The position numbers and the translations under genes were made by a program. The notes beneath the pieces are model-generated. The model ran no database searches, was not told the origin of the DNA, and worked only from the letters and a program-made list of their open reading frames with translations. A stretch of 64,000 bases of DNA from Marinobacter qingdaonensis (lineage in GTDB: Bacteria > Pseudomonadota > Gammaproteobacteria > Pseudomonadales > Oleiphilaceae): assembly GCF_034555935.1 (NCBI RefSeq), contig NZ_JAYDCJ010000001.1, positions 310,001 to 374,000 of the forward strand. The letters are read 5' to 3'. Each line of letters begins with the position of its first letter. Position 1 is the stretch's first letter. Positions 50,614 through 61,492 of the stretch are shown in pieces.

Positions 50614-51285
50614 TTACCAGGGCAGCTCCTCGCCATTGCTGTGCCAGAAGGAACCGCTGTTTTCCAGGTTCAGACGCTCAATACACGCCGCCAAACCTCG
50701 GGCCGACTCCTCGGGTGAGATCAAGCCACCGAAATTCACCATTCGGGTCTGGACGTATCCCGGGTGCAGTTGCGCCACCGCCACGCCCTGGGGTTTGAGG
50801 TCGATGGCCAGGGATTTGCCGAAGGCATTGAGCGCGGCCTTGGACGCCCGGTAGCCGTAGCGACCACCCGAGTCGTTATCGGCGATCGAGCCCATGCGGC
50901 TGGTGATGTTGGCGATCTTGCCGCCGGCGGGAATCTGGGGCGCCAGGGCCTCGGCAATCCTCAGGGGCGCGTAGGCATTGACCTCCATCAGGGTGCGCAG
51001 GGAATCCAGGTCGATCGAGCCCAACTGGTTGTCCTGTAGCAGGCCGGCGTTGTTGATCAGCAGGTCAATACGCTCACCGGCCAGGGCGTCGACGAGCCGC
51101 TCGATACCGCTGTCGGCGGTCACATCGACCCCGTCGATGACCTGGCTGGCGATGGCCGCCAGCTCCTCCGACCCGCTCCGGCAGACACCAATCACCCGCC
51201 AGCCCTCGCGGGCATAGTGCCGGGCCAGCTCGAGACCAATGCCCCGATTGGCACCGGTGATAACTGCAACTTGTTGATCAGACAT
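50614..51285 (-). CDS. SDR family oxidoreductase
   Basis: A 223-residue short-chain dehydrogenase/reductase. 'AVITGANRGIGLELARHYAREGW' is the glycine motif, 'LLINNAGLLQDNQLG' the NNAG motif and 'YGYRASKAALNAFGKSLAIDL' holds the catalytic Tyr and Lys. It ends 'NSGSFWHSNGEELPW', a feature of the CsgA/short SDR group related to carbonyl reductases. Substrate unknown. The ATG at 51285 has GAGGAGG upstream, so the longer reading from 51327 is rejected. It is divergent from mtfA. Confidence 0.88.
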   Translation of the reverse strand: MSDQQVAVITGANRGIGLELARHYAREGWRVIGVCRSGSEELAAIASQVIDGVDVTADSGIERLVDALAGERIDLLINNAGLLQDNQLGSIDLDSLRTLMEVNAYAPLRIAEALAPQIPAGGKIANITSRMGSIADNDSGGRYGYRASKAALNAFGKSLAIDLKPQGVAVAQLHPGYVQTRMVNFGGLISPEESARGLAACIERLNLENSGSFWHSNGEELPW

Positions 51286-51350
51286 GACAACCTCCTCGGG
51301 TAAGCATAGGGTAAGATGACGAAACACCCATCCGGACCGGAATCCTGCGA

Positions 51351-52199
51351 ATGTCCGCTCTGCTTGTCTTTGCCGTGTTTGCGCTGGCCTTTATCGGCCT
51401 GGCCGTGTTCTACCTGTTCTTTTACCGGGACTGGCGCCGGCGCCGGCAACTGCGCCGGCCCTTCCCCGGCGGGTGGCGAGCCCTGCTGACAGACAATGTG
51501 CCCCTGTATCGACGGCTGCCGCCGGAGCGTCAGCGAATGCTTGAGCAACACGTTCAGCTGTTCCTGGCGGAAAAAACCTTCTACGGCTGCGCGGGCTTCG
51601 AGATCGACGATCGGGTCCGGGTCACCATCGCCGGCCACGCCTGCCTGCTGATCGTTGCCCGGTCGTTCGACGACTACAACGACATCCGCAGCATTCTGGT
51701 CTATCCGGACATTTTCCGGGTTCGGGAGCAGGAACACGACGGCCCGGTGGTGAGTGTAAATGATGAGATTCGCGCCGGCGAAGCCTCCAGCCACGGCCAG
51801 GTCGTACTGGCCTGGGCCGAATGCGAGGACAGCGCCCGGTACCCGGACGAACCCTACAACGTGATCCTGCACGAATTCGCCCACCAGCTCGACTACCTGG
51901 ACGGCGCCGCCGACGGCGCGCCACCGTTGAGCGGGCACCAGGCCCAGGCCTGGCAGACCACCATGTCCGACGCCTACAACCACCTCCAGGACACGCTGGA
52001 GCAGCATGAAGAAAGCTGGCTTGATCCCTACGGTGCGACCGAGCCGGCGGAATTTTTTGCGGTGCTGACCGAGACCTTTTACCAACAACCGGGCCACCTG
52101 AAAGCAACCCAGCCGGCGGTCTACGCGGTGCTGTGTGACTTCTTCAGGATCGACCCGCTTCACCTGTTTCGATCGGAGCCGCCCCCGCCCGTCACCTGA
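51351..52199 (+). CDS. mtfA: MtfA-type zinc-dependent peptidase
   Basis: A 282-residue protein with an N-terminal membrane helix (about 3-23) that E. coli MtfA lacks, followed by the M90 peptidase fold. The zinc motif is 'VILHEFAHQLDYLDG' (HExxH) and the third ligand glutamate lies in 'EFFAVLTETFYQQP'. 'FLAEKTFYGCAGFEI' and 'YPDIF' are other family marks. In E. coli MtfA binds the glucose repressor Mlc; here only the peptidase relationship is clear. The membrane helix suggests a tethered form, and the next gene (a diguanylate cyclase) starts one base after its stop. Confidence 0.88.
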   Translation: MSALLVFAVFALAFIGLAVFYLFFYRDWRRRRQLRRPFPGGWRALLTDNVPLYRRLPPERQRMLEQHVQLFLAEKTFYGCAGFEIDDRVRVTIAGHACLLIVARSFDDYNDIRSILVYPDIFRVREQEHDGPVVSVNDEIRAGEASSHGQVVLAWAECEDSARYPDEPYNVILHEFAHQLDYLDGAADGAPPLSGHQAQAWQTTMSDAYNHLQDTLEQHEESWLDPYGATEPAEFFAVLTETFYQQPGHLKATQPAVYAVLCDFFRIDPLHLFRSEPPPPVT

Positions 52200-52200
52200 G

Positions 52201-54021
52201 ATGACAGATTCGGGGTTTGGATATAGGCTAAAAAGACCGTTTTATAGGGATGTAAAACAAGTGCGACGGTACTGGTCCCTTCTATCCCTGCTGGCCCTGT
52301 TTGCTGTAGCGACTGGCACCGACGCAGCCCCGGGCAGCGGCGATCGACCATTGCCCATGCTCAACGCGGAAATGAGTTACCAGGGCCCCATCGCCCACCG
52401 GGTCGCGTTCATTGCCGAGCTCGGCGAAGAACTCTCGGTCGGCGATATCCAGCACCTGATCCGAACTGCCCCCCACCGCCTGGAACGAACCGATGCGCGC
52501 GTGCTCACCCGCGGAGTGAACGCCGGCGCCATCTGGATCACCGCCGACATCCTCAATCTGAACGACGCCCCGGTGACCCGGCGCCTGACGGTGCGGACCG
52601 GCTGGTTGGATCGGGTCGATTTCTACTTCCTGGGCAATGGCCGGCCCGTGCGCCGGCTGGCCGGCGGTGACAGCTTACCCGTGTACCAGCGCTTCTTGGG
52701 CAAGCGCATCGCCACCGCAGACCACGCCTTTCACCCCGGCGTTACCCGCCTGATGCTGAGGGTCGAGACGGCCGACCCGCTGGTGGTGCCGTTCTATTTT
52801 TCCAGCCGGGAAGAGGCCCACGAACGGGAGCAGTTTGAAACCGCCTTCCACAGCTTCGTCTATGGGGTCATGCTGGCCCTGGCGGTCTACAACCTGCTGC
52901 TGTTTGCCGGACTGCGCCGCCGACGCTACCTGTACTATTTTCTGTTCATGCTCGCCTTTGTCGCCATGACCGCCGCCTACAACGGCATTGGCATGGCGCT
53001 GTTCTGGCCCAGTGCCCAGGTCTGGCAGCAGTGGGCACCTCCGCTGCTGATCCTGTGTTTCGCGTTCACCGGGCTGGCCTTTGCCACCAGTTTTCTGCAG
53101 ACCAGACGTCGGCGGCGCCGGCTCTACCGCCTGACCCAGATGGTCTGCGGCGCCTATCTGTGCGCCTTCGCCGCCTGTTACTTGTTGGGGGAACGGGGCT
53201 GGGCAATGTGGCTGGCGCTGTCCCTGGCGCCGGTGTTCACCCTGCTGATGCTGTACCTGGGCATTTCGAGCTGGCTCAGTGGCATGCAGTCGGCCCGTTA
53301 TTACCTGCTGGGTACCGTGGCTTCGGCCACCGGCGCCAGTGTCACCGCCCTCACCGTGTCCGGCCTGGTCGGCTACAGCCGGCTCGGCTATTACGCGGTG
53401 GACATCGGCATGGTCCTGGACGCCATGCTGCTGGCCCTGGCCCTCGCCGACCTGGTGCGACGGACCCACAACGCCCGGGTGGCGGCGGAGCGCCGGGCCC
53501 AGGTGGACCACCTGACGGGCCTGGAAAACCGGCGGGGCTTCGTACCGGTTGCACAGTCGCTCTGGGGCCTGGTCAAACGCAAGAACCGGGACATGTGCGT
53601 GGCCATGATCGACATCGACCATTTCAAGGCGATCAACGATCAGTTTGGCCACGCCACTGGCGATCGGGTGTTGCGGGGCATCGCCCGGGTGCTGGACAAC
53701 TCCCGGCGGCACGGGGACCTGCTGGCCCGCTGGGGTGGCGAGGAATTCGTGCTGCTGCTGCCGGAAACCGATCTGGAGGAAGCCTGCCAGGTGGCGGAGC
53801 GACTCCGACAGAACGTGGAGGCACTGACCGTTCGCGAAGGCGCGGACCGAATCCAGTGCACCGTCAGCATTGGGGTCGCCAACCGCGACTCGGAGGAGGT
53901 GAGCCTGGATAAGACCCTGGTCATGGCCGACCAGGCGCTCTATCAGGCGAAAATGGGGGGCCGCAACCGGGTCTGTGCCGGGCCCACCACCGGCACCCCG
54001 GTCAAGGCCGCCTCAGCCTGA
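52201..54021 (+). CDS. 7TMR-DISM diguanylate cyclase
   Basis: A 606-residue receptor. After a signal peptide the periplasmic DISMED2-type sensor covers about 45-190, seven membrane helices lie at about 210-405, and a GGDEF domain fills 430-600. The active site is an intact GGEEF ('ARWGGEEFVLLLPETDLEEA'), and an RxxD inhibitory site (RHGD) lies exactly five residues before it, so the enzyme should make c-di-GMP and be product-inhibited. The ATG at 52201 overlaps the mtfA end; a GTG at 52261 would give a more classic signal peptide (starting RRYWSLLSLLALF) and may be the true start. Confidence 0.9.
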   Translation: MTDSGFGYRLKRPFYRDVKQVRRYWSLLSLLALFAVATGTDAAPGSGDRPLPMLNAEMSYQGPIAHRVAFIAELGEELSVGDIQHLIRTAPHRLERTDARVLTRGVNAGAIWITADILNLNDAPVTRRLTVRTGWLDRVDFYFLGNGRPVRRLAGGDSLPVYQRFLGKRIATADHAFHPGVTRLMLRVETADPLVVPFYFSSREEAHEREQFETAFHSFVYGVMLALAVYNLLLFAGLRRRRYLYYFLFMLAFVAMTAAYNGIGMALFWPSAQVWQQWAPPLLILCFAFTGLAFATSFLQTRRRRRRLYRLTQMVCGAYLCAFAACYLLGERGWAMWLALSLAPVFTLLMLYLGISSWLSGMQSARYYLLGTVASATGASVTALTVSGLVGYSRLGYYAVDIGMVLDAMLLALALADLVRRTHNARVAAERRAQVDHLTGLENRRGFVPVAQSLWGLVKRKNRDMCVAMIDIDHFKAINDQFGHATGDRVLRGIARVLDNSRRHGDLLARWGGEEFVLLLPETDLEEACQVAERLRQNVEALTVREGADRIQCTVSIGVANRDSEEVSLDKTLVMADQALYQAKMGGRNRVCAGPTTGTPVKAASA

Positions 54022-54027
54022 CACCGT

Positions 54028-54420
54028 TCACCGGGGTCGGATCAGGAACCAGCTGAACAACACCAGCCCCCCGAACACCGTGTAACTGAGGATGAACACC
54101 CATTCCGGGGCGCTGTAATAGAGGATGGCCTGAAGCCAGTGCTGGATGAACGAGCCCTCGTAGCTGGCGTCGCCAGCCCGCTCCCGCAGCGCCATTTCCC
54201 AGGTGGTCAGGGGGCAGATCAGCCCCAGCCAGGACTGCAGCACCACGATGGCGATGGCCACCAGATGGCTGACCCGAAACCAGAAATTCCTCACCCAGCG
54301 CCACGCCAGGAAGTGCCCCAGGTAGATCAGCACCAGGCCGAGCACCACAAACGCCACAAACAGCACGTGCAACACCAGCAGTGCATCGGCGAGTACGAGG
54401 AATCCGGTCCCGGAGCCCAT
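54028..54420 (-). CDS. DUF2784 family membrane protein
   Basis: A 130-residue protein with four membrane helices. 'LADALLVLHVLFVAFVVLGLVLIYLG' at the N-terminus, 'SWLGLICPLTTWEMALRERAG' in the middle and 'YSAPEWVFILSYTVFGGLVLFSW' at the end match DUF2784. Function unknown. Its 3' end lies 6 bp from the convergent diguanylate cyclase gene, and it follows the copper chaperone gene by 15 bp on the same strand, so those two may form an operon. Confidence 0.88.
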   Translation of the reverse strand: MGSGTGFLVLADALLVLHVLFVAFVVLGLVLIYLGHFLAWRWVRNFWFRVSHLVAIAIVVLQSWLGLICPLTTWEMALRERAGDASYEGSFIQHWLQAILYYSAPEWVFILSYTVFGGLVLFSWFLIRPR

Positions 54421-54435
54421 GGCGGTTACCGGTCG

Positions 54436-54939
54436 TTAGTGACCGGCGTGGTCGCCATGGCCGGAGTGATCATCTTGGCCATCCATGTCCCCGTGCTCCA
54501 TGGGCTCGACCGCCAGTTCGACCTCAATCTCGCCGCCGTGGTCAAACCGGAGCGTCAGGGGGATGCGCTCCCCGGCCTGCAACGGCCGGTTCAGCGTCTC
54601 CAGCATCAGGTGGTAACCGTGGGGTTTGAGCTCCACGGTGTCGCCGGCCGGAATGGTCAGGCCCTCCGTCAGTGGCCGCATACGCATCACGCCGTCAGAC
54701 ATGCTGGACTCGTGGATGGACACGGCGCCGGCCCGGGGGGTGTTGGCGCCGGTCAGGGTAATCGCGCTGTCGCTGTTGTTGCTGATCGCCAGATAGCCCA
54801 CCCCCATGGGTGTGCCCGGCGGCGTGGGTCGGCTCCAGGGGTGATCGATCTTGATGGCGCCCTGGGTGTAGTCGTGAGCCATGGCCAGGACCGGCGTCAG
54901 GGCGAACATCAGGGTAAGAACACTGGCTCTAACATTCAT
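54436..54939 (-). CDS. PCu(A)C-type periplasmic copper chaperone
   Basis: A 167-residue secreted protein: signal peptide (cut near AMAHD), then the DUF461 cupredoxin-like fold that delivers Cu(I) to the CuA site of cytochrome c oxidase. The copper ligands follow the H-x10-M-x21-H-x-M pattern in 'VSIHESSMSDGVMRMRPL' and 'KPHGYHLMLETL'. The C-terminal tail is rich in His, Met and Asp ('MEHGDMDGQDDHSGHGDH'), which could hold additional copper. AAGGA precedes the ATG. No SCO1 gene lies next to it here. Confidence 0.9.
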   Translation of the reverse strand: MNVRASVLTLMFALTPVLAMAHDYTQGAIKIDHPWSRPTPPGTPMGVGYLAISNNSDSAITLTGANTPRAGAVSIHESSMSDGVMRMRPLTEGLTIPAGDTVELKPHGYHLMLETLNRPLQAGERIPLTLRFDHGGEIEVELAVEPMEHGDMDGQDDHSGHGDHAGH

Positions 54940-55042
54940 GGGCTTGCATATCCTTTGGCATCAACAGGTTGTATTCCTGTGAGCTTAACCGGTGCGGGGT
55001 CGGGAACAAGCTTTTTTTCTGTGGCGAATCGTCGCAGTCGGG

Positions 55043-57355
55043 TCACTCCACAGACGCAAACAGGGTTTCCTTGATCTGGTCGATCGACACCGGCCGGCTG
55101 AAGTAGAAGCCCTGGAACCGCCGGCAGCCCATGGCGATCAGGGTCTTTACCTGTTCTTTCTGCTCCACCCCCTCGGCCACCAGTTCCATGCCGTGGTTGT
55201 GGGCGATGGCGACGATGCTTTCCACCATGTTGCGAGCCTGCTGGTCCTCGTTGATGTGGTCCACGAAGGTCTTGTCCACTTTGAGTTCATCAATGGGCAG
55301 GCTGCGCAGCAGGCTCAGTGACGAATAACCCGTGCCAAAATCGTCCATGGACAGCCGGATACCGGCATCGCGCAATCGGTGCAGCACCGGCAGGATGGCA
55401 CTGTGCCGGGACATGAACAGGGTCTCGGTGATCTCCAGCGTCAGCTCACCGGGCGCCACCCTGTAATGGCGCAGCTTCTCCAGCACTGTCTCGGCAAAGC
55501 CGCGCTGCATGATCTGCAGCACCGAGATGTTGACCGACAGCTCCAGCGGGAATTCGGGGGACCGGGGCAACTGGCCGAAATCCGCTAGGCTGTGGTCCAG
55601 GACATAGTCACCGAGCTGCACCATCAGCCCGGACGCTTCCGCCACCGACACGAATTCGTAGGGGGGCACGTAGCCCAGTTCCTCATCCTGCCAGCGGGCC
55701 AGCGCTTCCATGCCAATTACCCGGCCGTTGGCGTCCACCTGGGTCTGGTAGGCCATGGTAATGAGATTGGGCTCGAGCGCGCCGCGCAGCCGCTGTTCGA
55801 TGTGCACCCGGCGCAGGTAGCCGGTCTCGATGTCGCTTCGGAACAGGCACACTTCGTTGCGGTTTTTCTTGGCCCGATGCAAAGCCAGGTGCGCACTGCG
55901 CACGATGCTGCTGAACGAGTTGCCGTTGGCCGGGAACATGGCGGCCCCGATGCTCGCGCCCAACTGCAGATTCAGCGGCCCCCGCTGCAGGCCACTGCCG
56001 GTTTCCGACAACAGGTGCCAGCAGTACTCGGACAAGCGCTCTGGCTCGGTCTGACTGGTCACCACTGCAAACTCATCGCCACCCAGGCTGGCCACCACGG
56101 CCTCATCTCCAGCCGCCTGACGCAGGGCCCGGGACCACTCCGACAGCACCCGGTCACCAAAATCCTGGCCGAACCGGTCATTGATGCCGCGGAAATTGTC
56201 GATATCAACCAGCACCATGCTGAAGGGCTCCCGATGATCGATCCGGGAATGGATCTGCTCAATCAGGCCGGCCCGATTGAGCAACCCGGTCAGGTCATCG
56301 TGCCGGGCCTGGTGAAACAGCTCCAGGCGTCGCTTTTTCTCGACCCGGTCAATCATGTTGAAGAGGTAGTACAGCAGCGCCGACACCACCAGGAACAGCC
56401 CGGCGTAGACCATCAGCTCCTCGAAGAACTCGCGCAAGATACCGGCCATTCCCGACTCGGAAATGATCCACAGTTCGAAACGGGGGTCGAAGACCGCGGC
56501 GCCAAGGTAGGTACCGCTCTCCCGCTCGGAGTAGTAGACCTCGGCCTCGTTGCCGGCCTTGATGGCCTCGATGCTGCGCCCGGATTCCGCCTCCAGGCGC
56601 CGGGCCGCGTTCTCGATCTGTTCGTCGGTGCGACGGATGGTGGAGTAGATCTCGGGCCCCACCCCTTCCCGGGCCAGGAACTGCAGGTAGCCGTCCCGCG
56701 CCCGGAACAGCATCAGGCTGTCGCCAGGGTGATGGCGTGGATACTGGCGGAAGACCCCATTGTCACCGTCCAGGCGAATGCCAGCAGTCAGTACCGCCAA
56801 CACGCTGCCATCCCGCCCTCGCAAAGCCTTGCGGATAGGAATGATCCATTCGCCCAAAGGCTCGAAAAAATAGGTCCGGCCCAGCACCATCTTGTTCGAC
56901 TGAAGCGCTTGCTCGAAACCGTCCCGGGTCTGCTCCTGAGCACGAAGGTTCGGCCATTCCTCCATTTTGATGTTGGAGGTCATTGAGACAACCTGACCAT
57001 CCGGTCGGGCCAAACCCAGTCCGACCAGCGATTGGCTGGAGGCAAGAACGCTGTCCAGCAGTGGGATCGCGTAACGCTCTACGGGGAAATGGCCCTGGCG
57101 CAGCAACTCACGACCGACAACATCCAGCACCAACTCCTGGGTACTCAGAATGCTGGAGACAGACTGGGCAAAGAACTCGGCTCGCGCCCGGTGACGACGC
57201 TCATTATCTTCGACGGTGTCTTGCCAGGAGGACGAAACCAGGACGGCGAGCAGCACCAAGCCGACCGCGTAGACCAGCCAGAACAGCGTCCAGATATTTC
57301 GCTTAAAAATGGTCAAAGTGAACTCCCGGGCACGCCCATGACGTTGCGTGGGCAT
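55043..57355 (-). CDS. Cache-GGDEF-EAL membrane protein
   Basis: A 770-residue inner-membrane protein. Helix 1 is at about 18-42, a periplasmic dCache-like sensor at 45-300 ('WIIPIRKALRGRDGSVLAVLTAGI'), helix 2 at 305-325, GGDEF at 345-505 and EAL at 520-770. Both active sites look intact: SLGGDEFAVV (about residue 425), without an RxxD inhibitory site at the usual place, and GMEALARW, NISVLQ, EITETL, DDFGTGYSSLS, 'ELKVDKTF' and AEGVE in the EAL part. Net activity cannot be predicted. Starts at GTG 57388 or TTG 57316 (GGGAG upstream) are also possible. Confidence 0.88.
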   Translation of the reverse strand: MPTQRHGRAREFTLTIFKRNIWTLFWLVYAVGLVLLAVLVSSSWQDTVEDNERRHRARAEFFAQSVSSILSTQELVLDVVGRELLRQGHFPVERYAIPLLDSVLASSQSLVGLGLARPDGQVVSMTSNIKMEEWPNLRAQEQTRDGFEQALQSNKMVLGRTYFFEPLGEWIIPIRKALRGRDGSVLAVLTAGIRLDGDNGVFRQYPRHHPGDSLMLFRARDGYLQFLAREGVGPEIYSTIRRTDEQIENAARRLEAESGRSIEAIKAGNEAEVYYSERESGTYLGAAVFDPRFELWIISESGMAGILREFFEELMVYAGLFLVVSALLYYLFNMIDRVEKKRRLELFHQARHDDLTGLLNRAGLIEQIHSRIDHREPFSMVLVDIDNFRGINDRFGQDFGDRVLSEWSRALRQAAGDEAVVASLGGDEFAVVTSQTEPERLSEYCWHLLSETGSGLQRGPLNLQLGASIGAAMFPANGNSFSSIVRSAHLALHRAKKNRNEVCLFRSDIETGYLRRVHIEQRLRGALEPNLITMAYQTQVDANGRVIGMEALARWQDEELGYVPPYEFVSVAEASGLMVQLGDYVLDHSLADFGQLPRSPEFPLELSVNISVLQIMQRGFAETVLEKLRHYRVAPGELTLEITETLFMSRHSAILPVLHRLRDAGIRLSMDDFGTGYSSLSLLRSLPIDELKVDKTFVDHINEDQQARNMVESIVAIAHNHGMELVAEGVEQKEQVKTLIAMGCRRFQGFYFSRPVSIDQIKETLFASVE

Positions 57356-57425
57356 CCTGCCAGTAAGTGGAGTATAGGCTTTGTCCACCTCCTCGGAATT
57401 TACGATTCGTTAATTGCCCGCCCCG

Positions 57426-58543
57426 TTAGCCCTCCGTCAGGGCGCCAACAAGGGCCTCGAGAAACCGGGCCGCCTCACCGCCCGTCGCCGCCCGATGGTC
57501 AAAGGTCAGCGACAACGGCAGGATGCGCCGGACCGCCGGCTTGCCCGCCACCGGCACCACCTTGTCCCGAATCCGGCCGGCGCCCACGATGGCGACCTGT
57601 GGCGGTGTCACCACCGGGTTGGCGTACTGGCCGGTCAGGGTGCCGAAGTTGGACAGGGTGATGGTCGCCCCCTGCATTTCACTGGGTGGAATCTTTCGGG
57701 TCGCCACCGCCTCGCGCAGGTTCTCCAGGCCCTGGCGCAGGTTTTTCTGGCTGCGGTGGTTCACGTCCCGCAACACCGGGACGAACAGACCGTCCGGCGT
57801 GTCCACGGCAATGCCGACGTGGACCTCATTGAGCAGGCGCCGGCTCAGGTTGTCGCCATCGAACCAGCAGTTCAGCTCCGGCACGGTCTCGCAGGCGAAG
57901 GTGATGGCCTGAACCAGGCGCATAGTGATGTCCGTGCCTTTTTTCCAGTCGCTGATGTCGGCATCCTCATAGATCGACACCGGCACCACCTGCGCGTGGG
58001 ACAGGGCCATGTTCTTGGCCATGGTGCGGCGCGGCCCCCGCAGCAACTCGGCCTCGCCCAGCTGTTTCTGGTGACTGGCCTGGCGATGGACATCGTCGTT
58101 GGTGATCAGCCCGCCCGGGCCACTGCCCTTGATCTGCTCAAGGCTTACGCCCAGGCGTTCGGCCAGGGCCCGAACTCCCGGTGTTGCCCGATTGGCCCGG
58201 GCCCGGCGGCTGGACGCCGCAGCGCCAATGATGAACTGATCCTCGTCCGGCGGCTGGTCCTTACCCTTCCCGGCCCCCTTAAGTTCGCCGACCACGGTAC
58301 CGCGGTCGGCGCCCTCGCCTTCAAAGGCCAGCAAGGGCTCGCCGGTGTGAATGATGTCCCCGGGCTCGCCGTAGAGTTTGGCGATGGTGCCCGATTCCGG
58401 CGACGGCACCTCAACGATGGCCTTGGCCGTTTCCACCGACACCAGCACCTGATCCAGCGCCACCCGGTCGCCCACCTTGACGTGCCACTCGACGATTTCC
58501 GCCTCTGGCAGTCCTTCGCCCAAATCGGGGAGTTTGAAGTTCT

Positions 58544-58547
<4 letters not shown>
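57426..58547 (-). CDS. 2-oxoacid dehydrogenase E2 component (dihydrolipoamide acyltransferase)
   Basis: A 373-residue E2. The lipoyl domain (about 1-80) has the modified lysine in 'VSVETAKAIVEVPSPE', a peripheral E1/E3-binding domain follows ('ATPGVRALAERLGVSLEQIKGSGPGGLITNDDV', about 118-150), then the acyltransferase core. In the core the usual HRxxDG reads HRAATGG, with Thr in place of Asp; I have seen this variant in related E2s, so it may not mean loss of activity. The ATG overlaps the E1beta stop by 4 bp. The acyl group (branched-chain or acetyl) is not certain. Confidence 0.9.
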
Positions 58548-59532
<985 letters not shown>

Positions 59533-59536
<4 letters not shown>

Positions 59537-60612
59537 GACTGACCTCCCCGATACTTGGCCTGAATCCGCTCCCGCTGCCCGGCCAGGGCCTTGGGCAGGG
59601 ATTCGAACAGGTAATCCAGCATCGCCGTCGGCGGCTCCGGCTCGGTGGCCAGATAAACCTCCACGGCCTCCTCCACCGTCCGCTTGCAGTCGGCCTGAAG
59701 TGCCTTTTCCTTATCCGGATTCCAGAACCCGGCGTCGTGCAAATAATTCTGCAGGCGTTTGATGCCGTCCCGTTCCCAGGCCCGTTTCAGATCCTCGGCG
59801 CCGCGATAGCGGGTGGCATCGTCGGCGGTGGTGTGATCCCCCAGGCGATAGGTGACCGCCTCGATCACCGCGCCACCCTTGCCCGAGTGCGCCCGTTCCA
59901 GGGCATTGTCCAGCGCCTCGATGCAGGCGAAGTAATCATTGCCATCCACAATGTGTCCGGGCAGGCCGGCGCTGATGGCTTTCTGGGCAATGGTTTCGGC
60001 TCCGGTCTGGACGCTGCGCGGGGTGGAAATGGCCCACTGATTGTTGATGACCACAAACACCACGGGCAGGTGCCAGGCCCCGGCCAGGTTGATGCTTTCG
60101 AGAAAATCGCCTTTGGAGGTGCCACCGTCGCCCACGCAGCAGACCACGGCGCGGGCCTCGCCACGAATCCGGAAGGCCGACGCCACACCCACCGCATGGC
60201 AGCATTGGGTGGCAATGGGCACGGCGATCGGCAGGTCCTGCGGGCAGTTCTTCCAGGCACTGCCCCGCTCATCGCCGCCCCAGTACAGCAGCAACTCCGG
60301 AAGCGTGGCACCGCGCAGGATGTGCACCGCCTGGTCCCGGTAATAGGGCACGAACACGTCGGTTTTGGCCAGGCTCTGGCCGATGGCGGTACCAATGATC
60401 TCGTGACCCAGCACCGAGGGGTAGGTGCCGCATTTTCCGGTCCGTTGCAGGGCAATGGTTTTTGCGTCGAAGGTGCGGGTCAGCACCATGTTGCGATAGG
60501 CGGCCAGGGTACGCTCGGTGTCCTCGGCCTGGGGCGGCAGGTCTTCAACGGGCTTGCCTCGGTCATCCAGGTAACAAACGCTGTCCACATGAAATTCGTG
60601 GCGCTGTCTCAT
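59533..60612 (-). CDS. 2-oxoacid dehydrogenase E1 component, alpha subunit
   Basis: A 359-residue E1alpha. The thiamine diphosphate motif is 'VVCCVGDGGTSKGDFLESINLAGAWHLPVVFVVINNQWAI' (GDG to NN, about residues 162-200), and 'YRLGDHTTADDATRYRG' is the phosphorylation-loop region typical of this subunit family. AGGAGG precedes the ATG. It is the first gene of the E1alpha-E1beta-E2 operon; the 235-bp upstream gap must hold the promoter. Annotated relatives are called pyruvate or branched-chain dehydrogenases. The valine operon in this window makes the branched-chain role attractive, but that is inference. Confidence 0.91.
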
Positions 60613-60846
60613 CCCATCCTCCTTACCCCGTCCACGTTCACGTCAGAAGCAGGGGCCGATCGGATGCCCGCTTGTGGCAGGCGGTAAATCGGCATGGGGC
60701 CAATCTTTATGGTACTGGCGTGGGTTACACGCTCCTGGGACTTGCACGAATGCCAAAACCGGCTCTCTGTCTATTATTTAGACGATTGCCTTCAATTGAT
60801 CAAAGCCGCCCCAGACGATGGGCGATAGCGCGGGGTCGGATGAGGC

Positions 60847-61419
60847 TTACTTGCCCGGCGCCACGCGGGCCAGAATCTGGGGCGAATCGGACAGGGGCAG
60901 CGCAATGATCACGCCCTCGTTCGAGGCCGGGTAGATCCCGGTCAGCGCGGTGGTGTTCACTTGATGCGAGACCAGAATAATCGGCGCGCCCTGGCCCATC
61001 TCGTTCACACCGACAATGGTGTCCCGAGTCTGCCTGGGCCCGTCACCGCGGTTCTGAAAAAAGGAATTCAGCGGCGGCCAACCGGTAACTTCGCCCATGT
61101 CCATGCCCGTGGCGGTATCCATGCAGCGGCACCACTGAGACGAAAACACCCTCGCCGTGGTAATGCCATGCTCCGCCAGAAAAGGCTTCCAGGCTCGAGC
61201 CTGGGCCCGCCCTTCGTCGTTGAGGTTTCGTTGCGTGCTGCAATCGCCCAGCTCAAAATTGCCCGGGTCGCCGGTGCCGGGTGCGAGCGCATGGCGCATC
61301 ATCAGGACGGCTTCGCCATTTCGAAGTGCCTGCCAAGCCTCACCGTTGTCATCGGCTGCCAGCAAGGGCGCCGCCATCATTAAGACACAAAGCGCCAACC
61401 ACGAACCTTTCGTTTTCAT
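60847..61419 (-). CDS. Periplasmic histidine phosphatase family protein
   Basis: A 190-residue secreted protein with a signal peptide (cut near ALLAADD). The histidine-phosphatase core has the phospho-acceptor in 'AVLMMRHALAPG' (the usual RHG is RHA), a second arginine in 'ARVFSSQWCRCMDTA' and the second histidine in 'PIILVSHQVNTTAL'. Similar proteins have been described as lipopolysaccharide core heptose phosphatases or uncharacterised phosphatases. AGGAAA precedes the ATG. It is divergent from yaiI across a spacer with a nested palindromic repeat. Confidence 0.87.
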   Translation of the reverse strand: MKTKGSWLALCVLMMAAPLLAADDNGEAWQALRNGEAVLMMRHALAPGTGDPGNFELGDCSTQRNLNDEGRAQARAWKPFLAEHGITTARVFSSQWCRCMDTATGMDMGEVTGWPPLNSFFQNRGDGPRQTRDTIVGVNEMGQGAPIILVSHQVNTTALTGIYPASNEGVIIALPLSDSPQILARVAPGK

Positions 61420-61492
61420 CGCTTGTTTCCTCTCGACGCAGTTTCAATTACGAAAATAGTCCAGACGATTTGCAGCCGTGCAGGGCCGGGGA

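Noticed and set aside
60750..60775. TGGCAT...TGCA on the minus strand as a sigma-54 promoter for the E1/E2 operon
   Set aside because: The spacing between the GG and GC elements is too short for the -24/-12 consensus.
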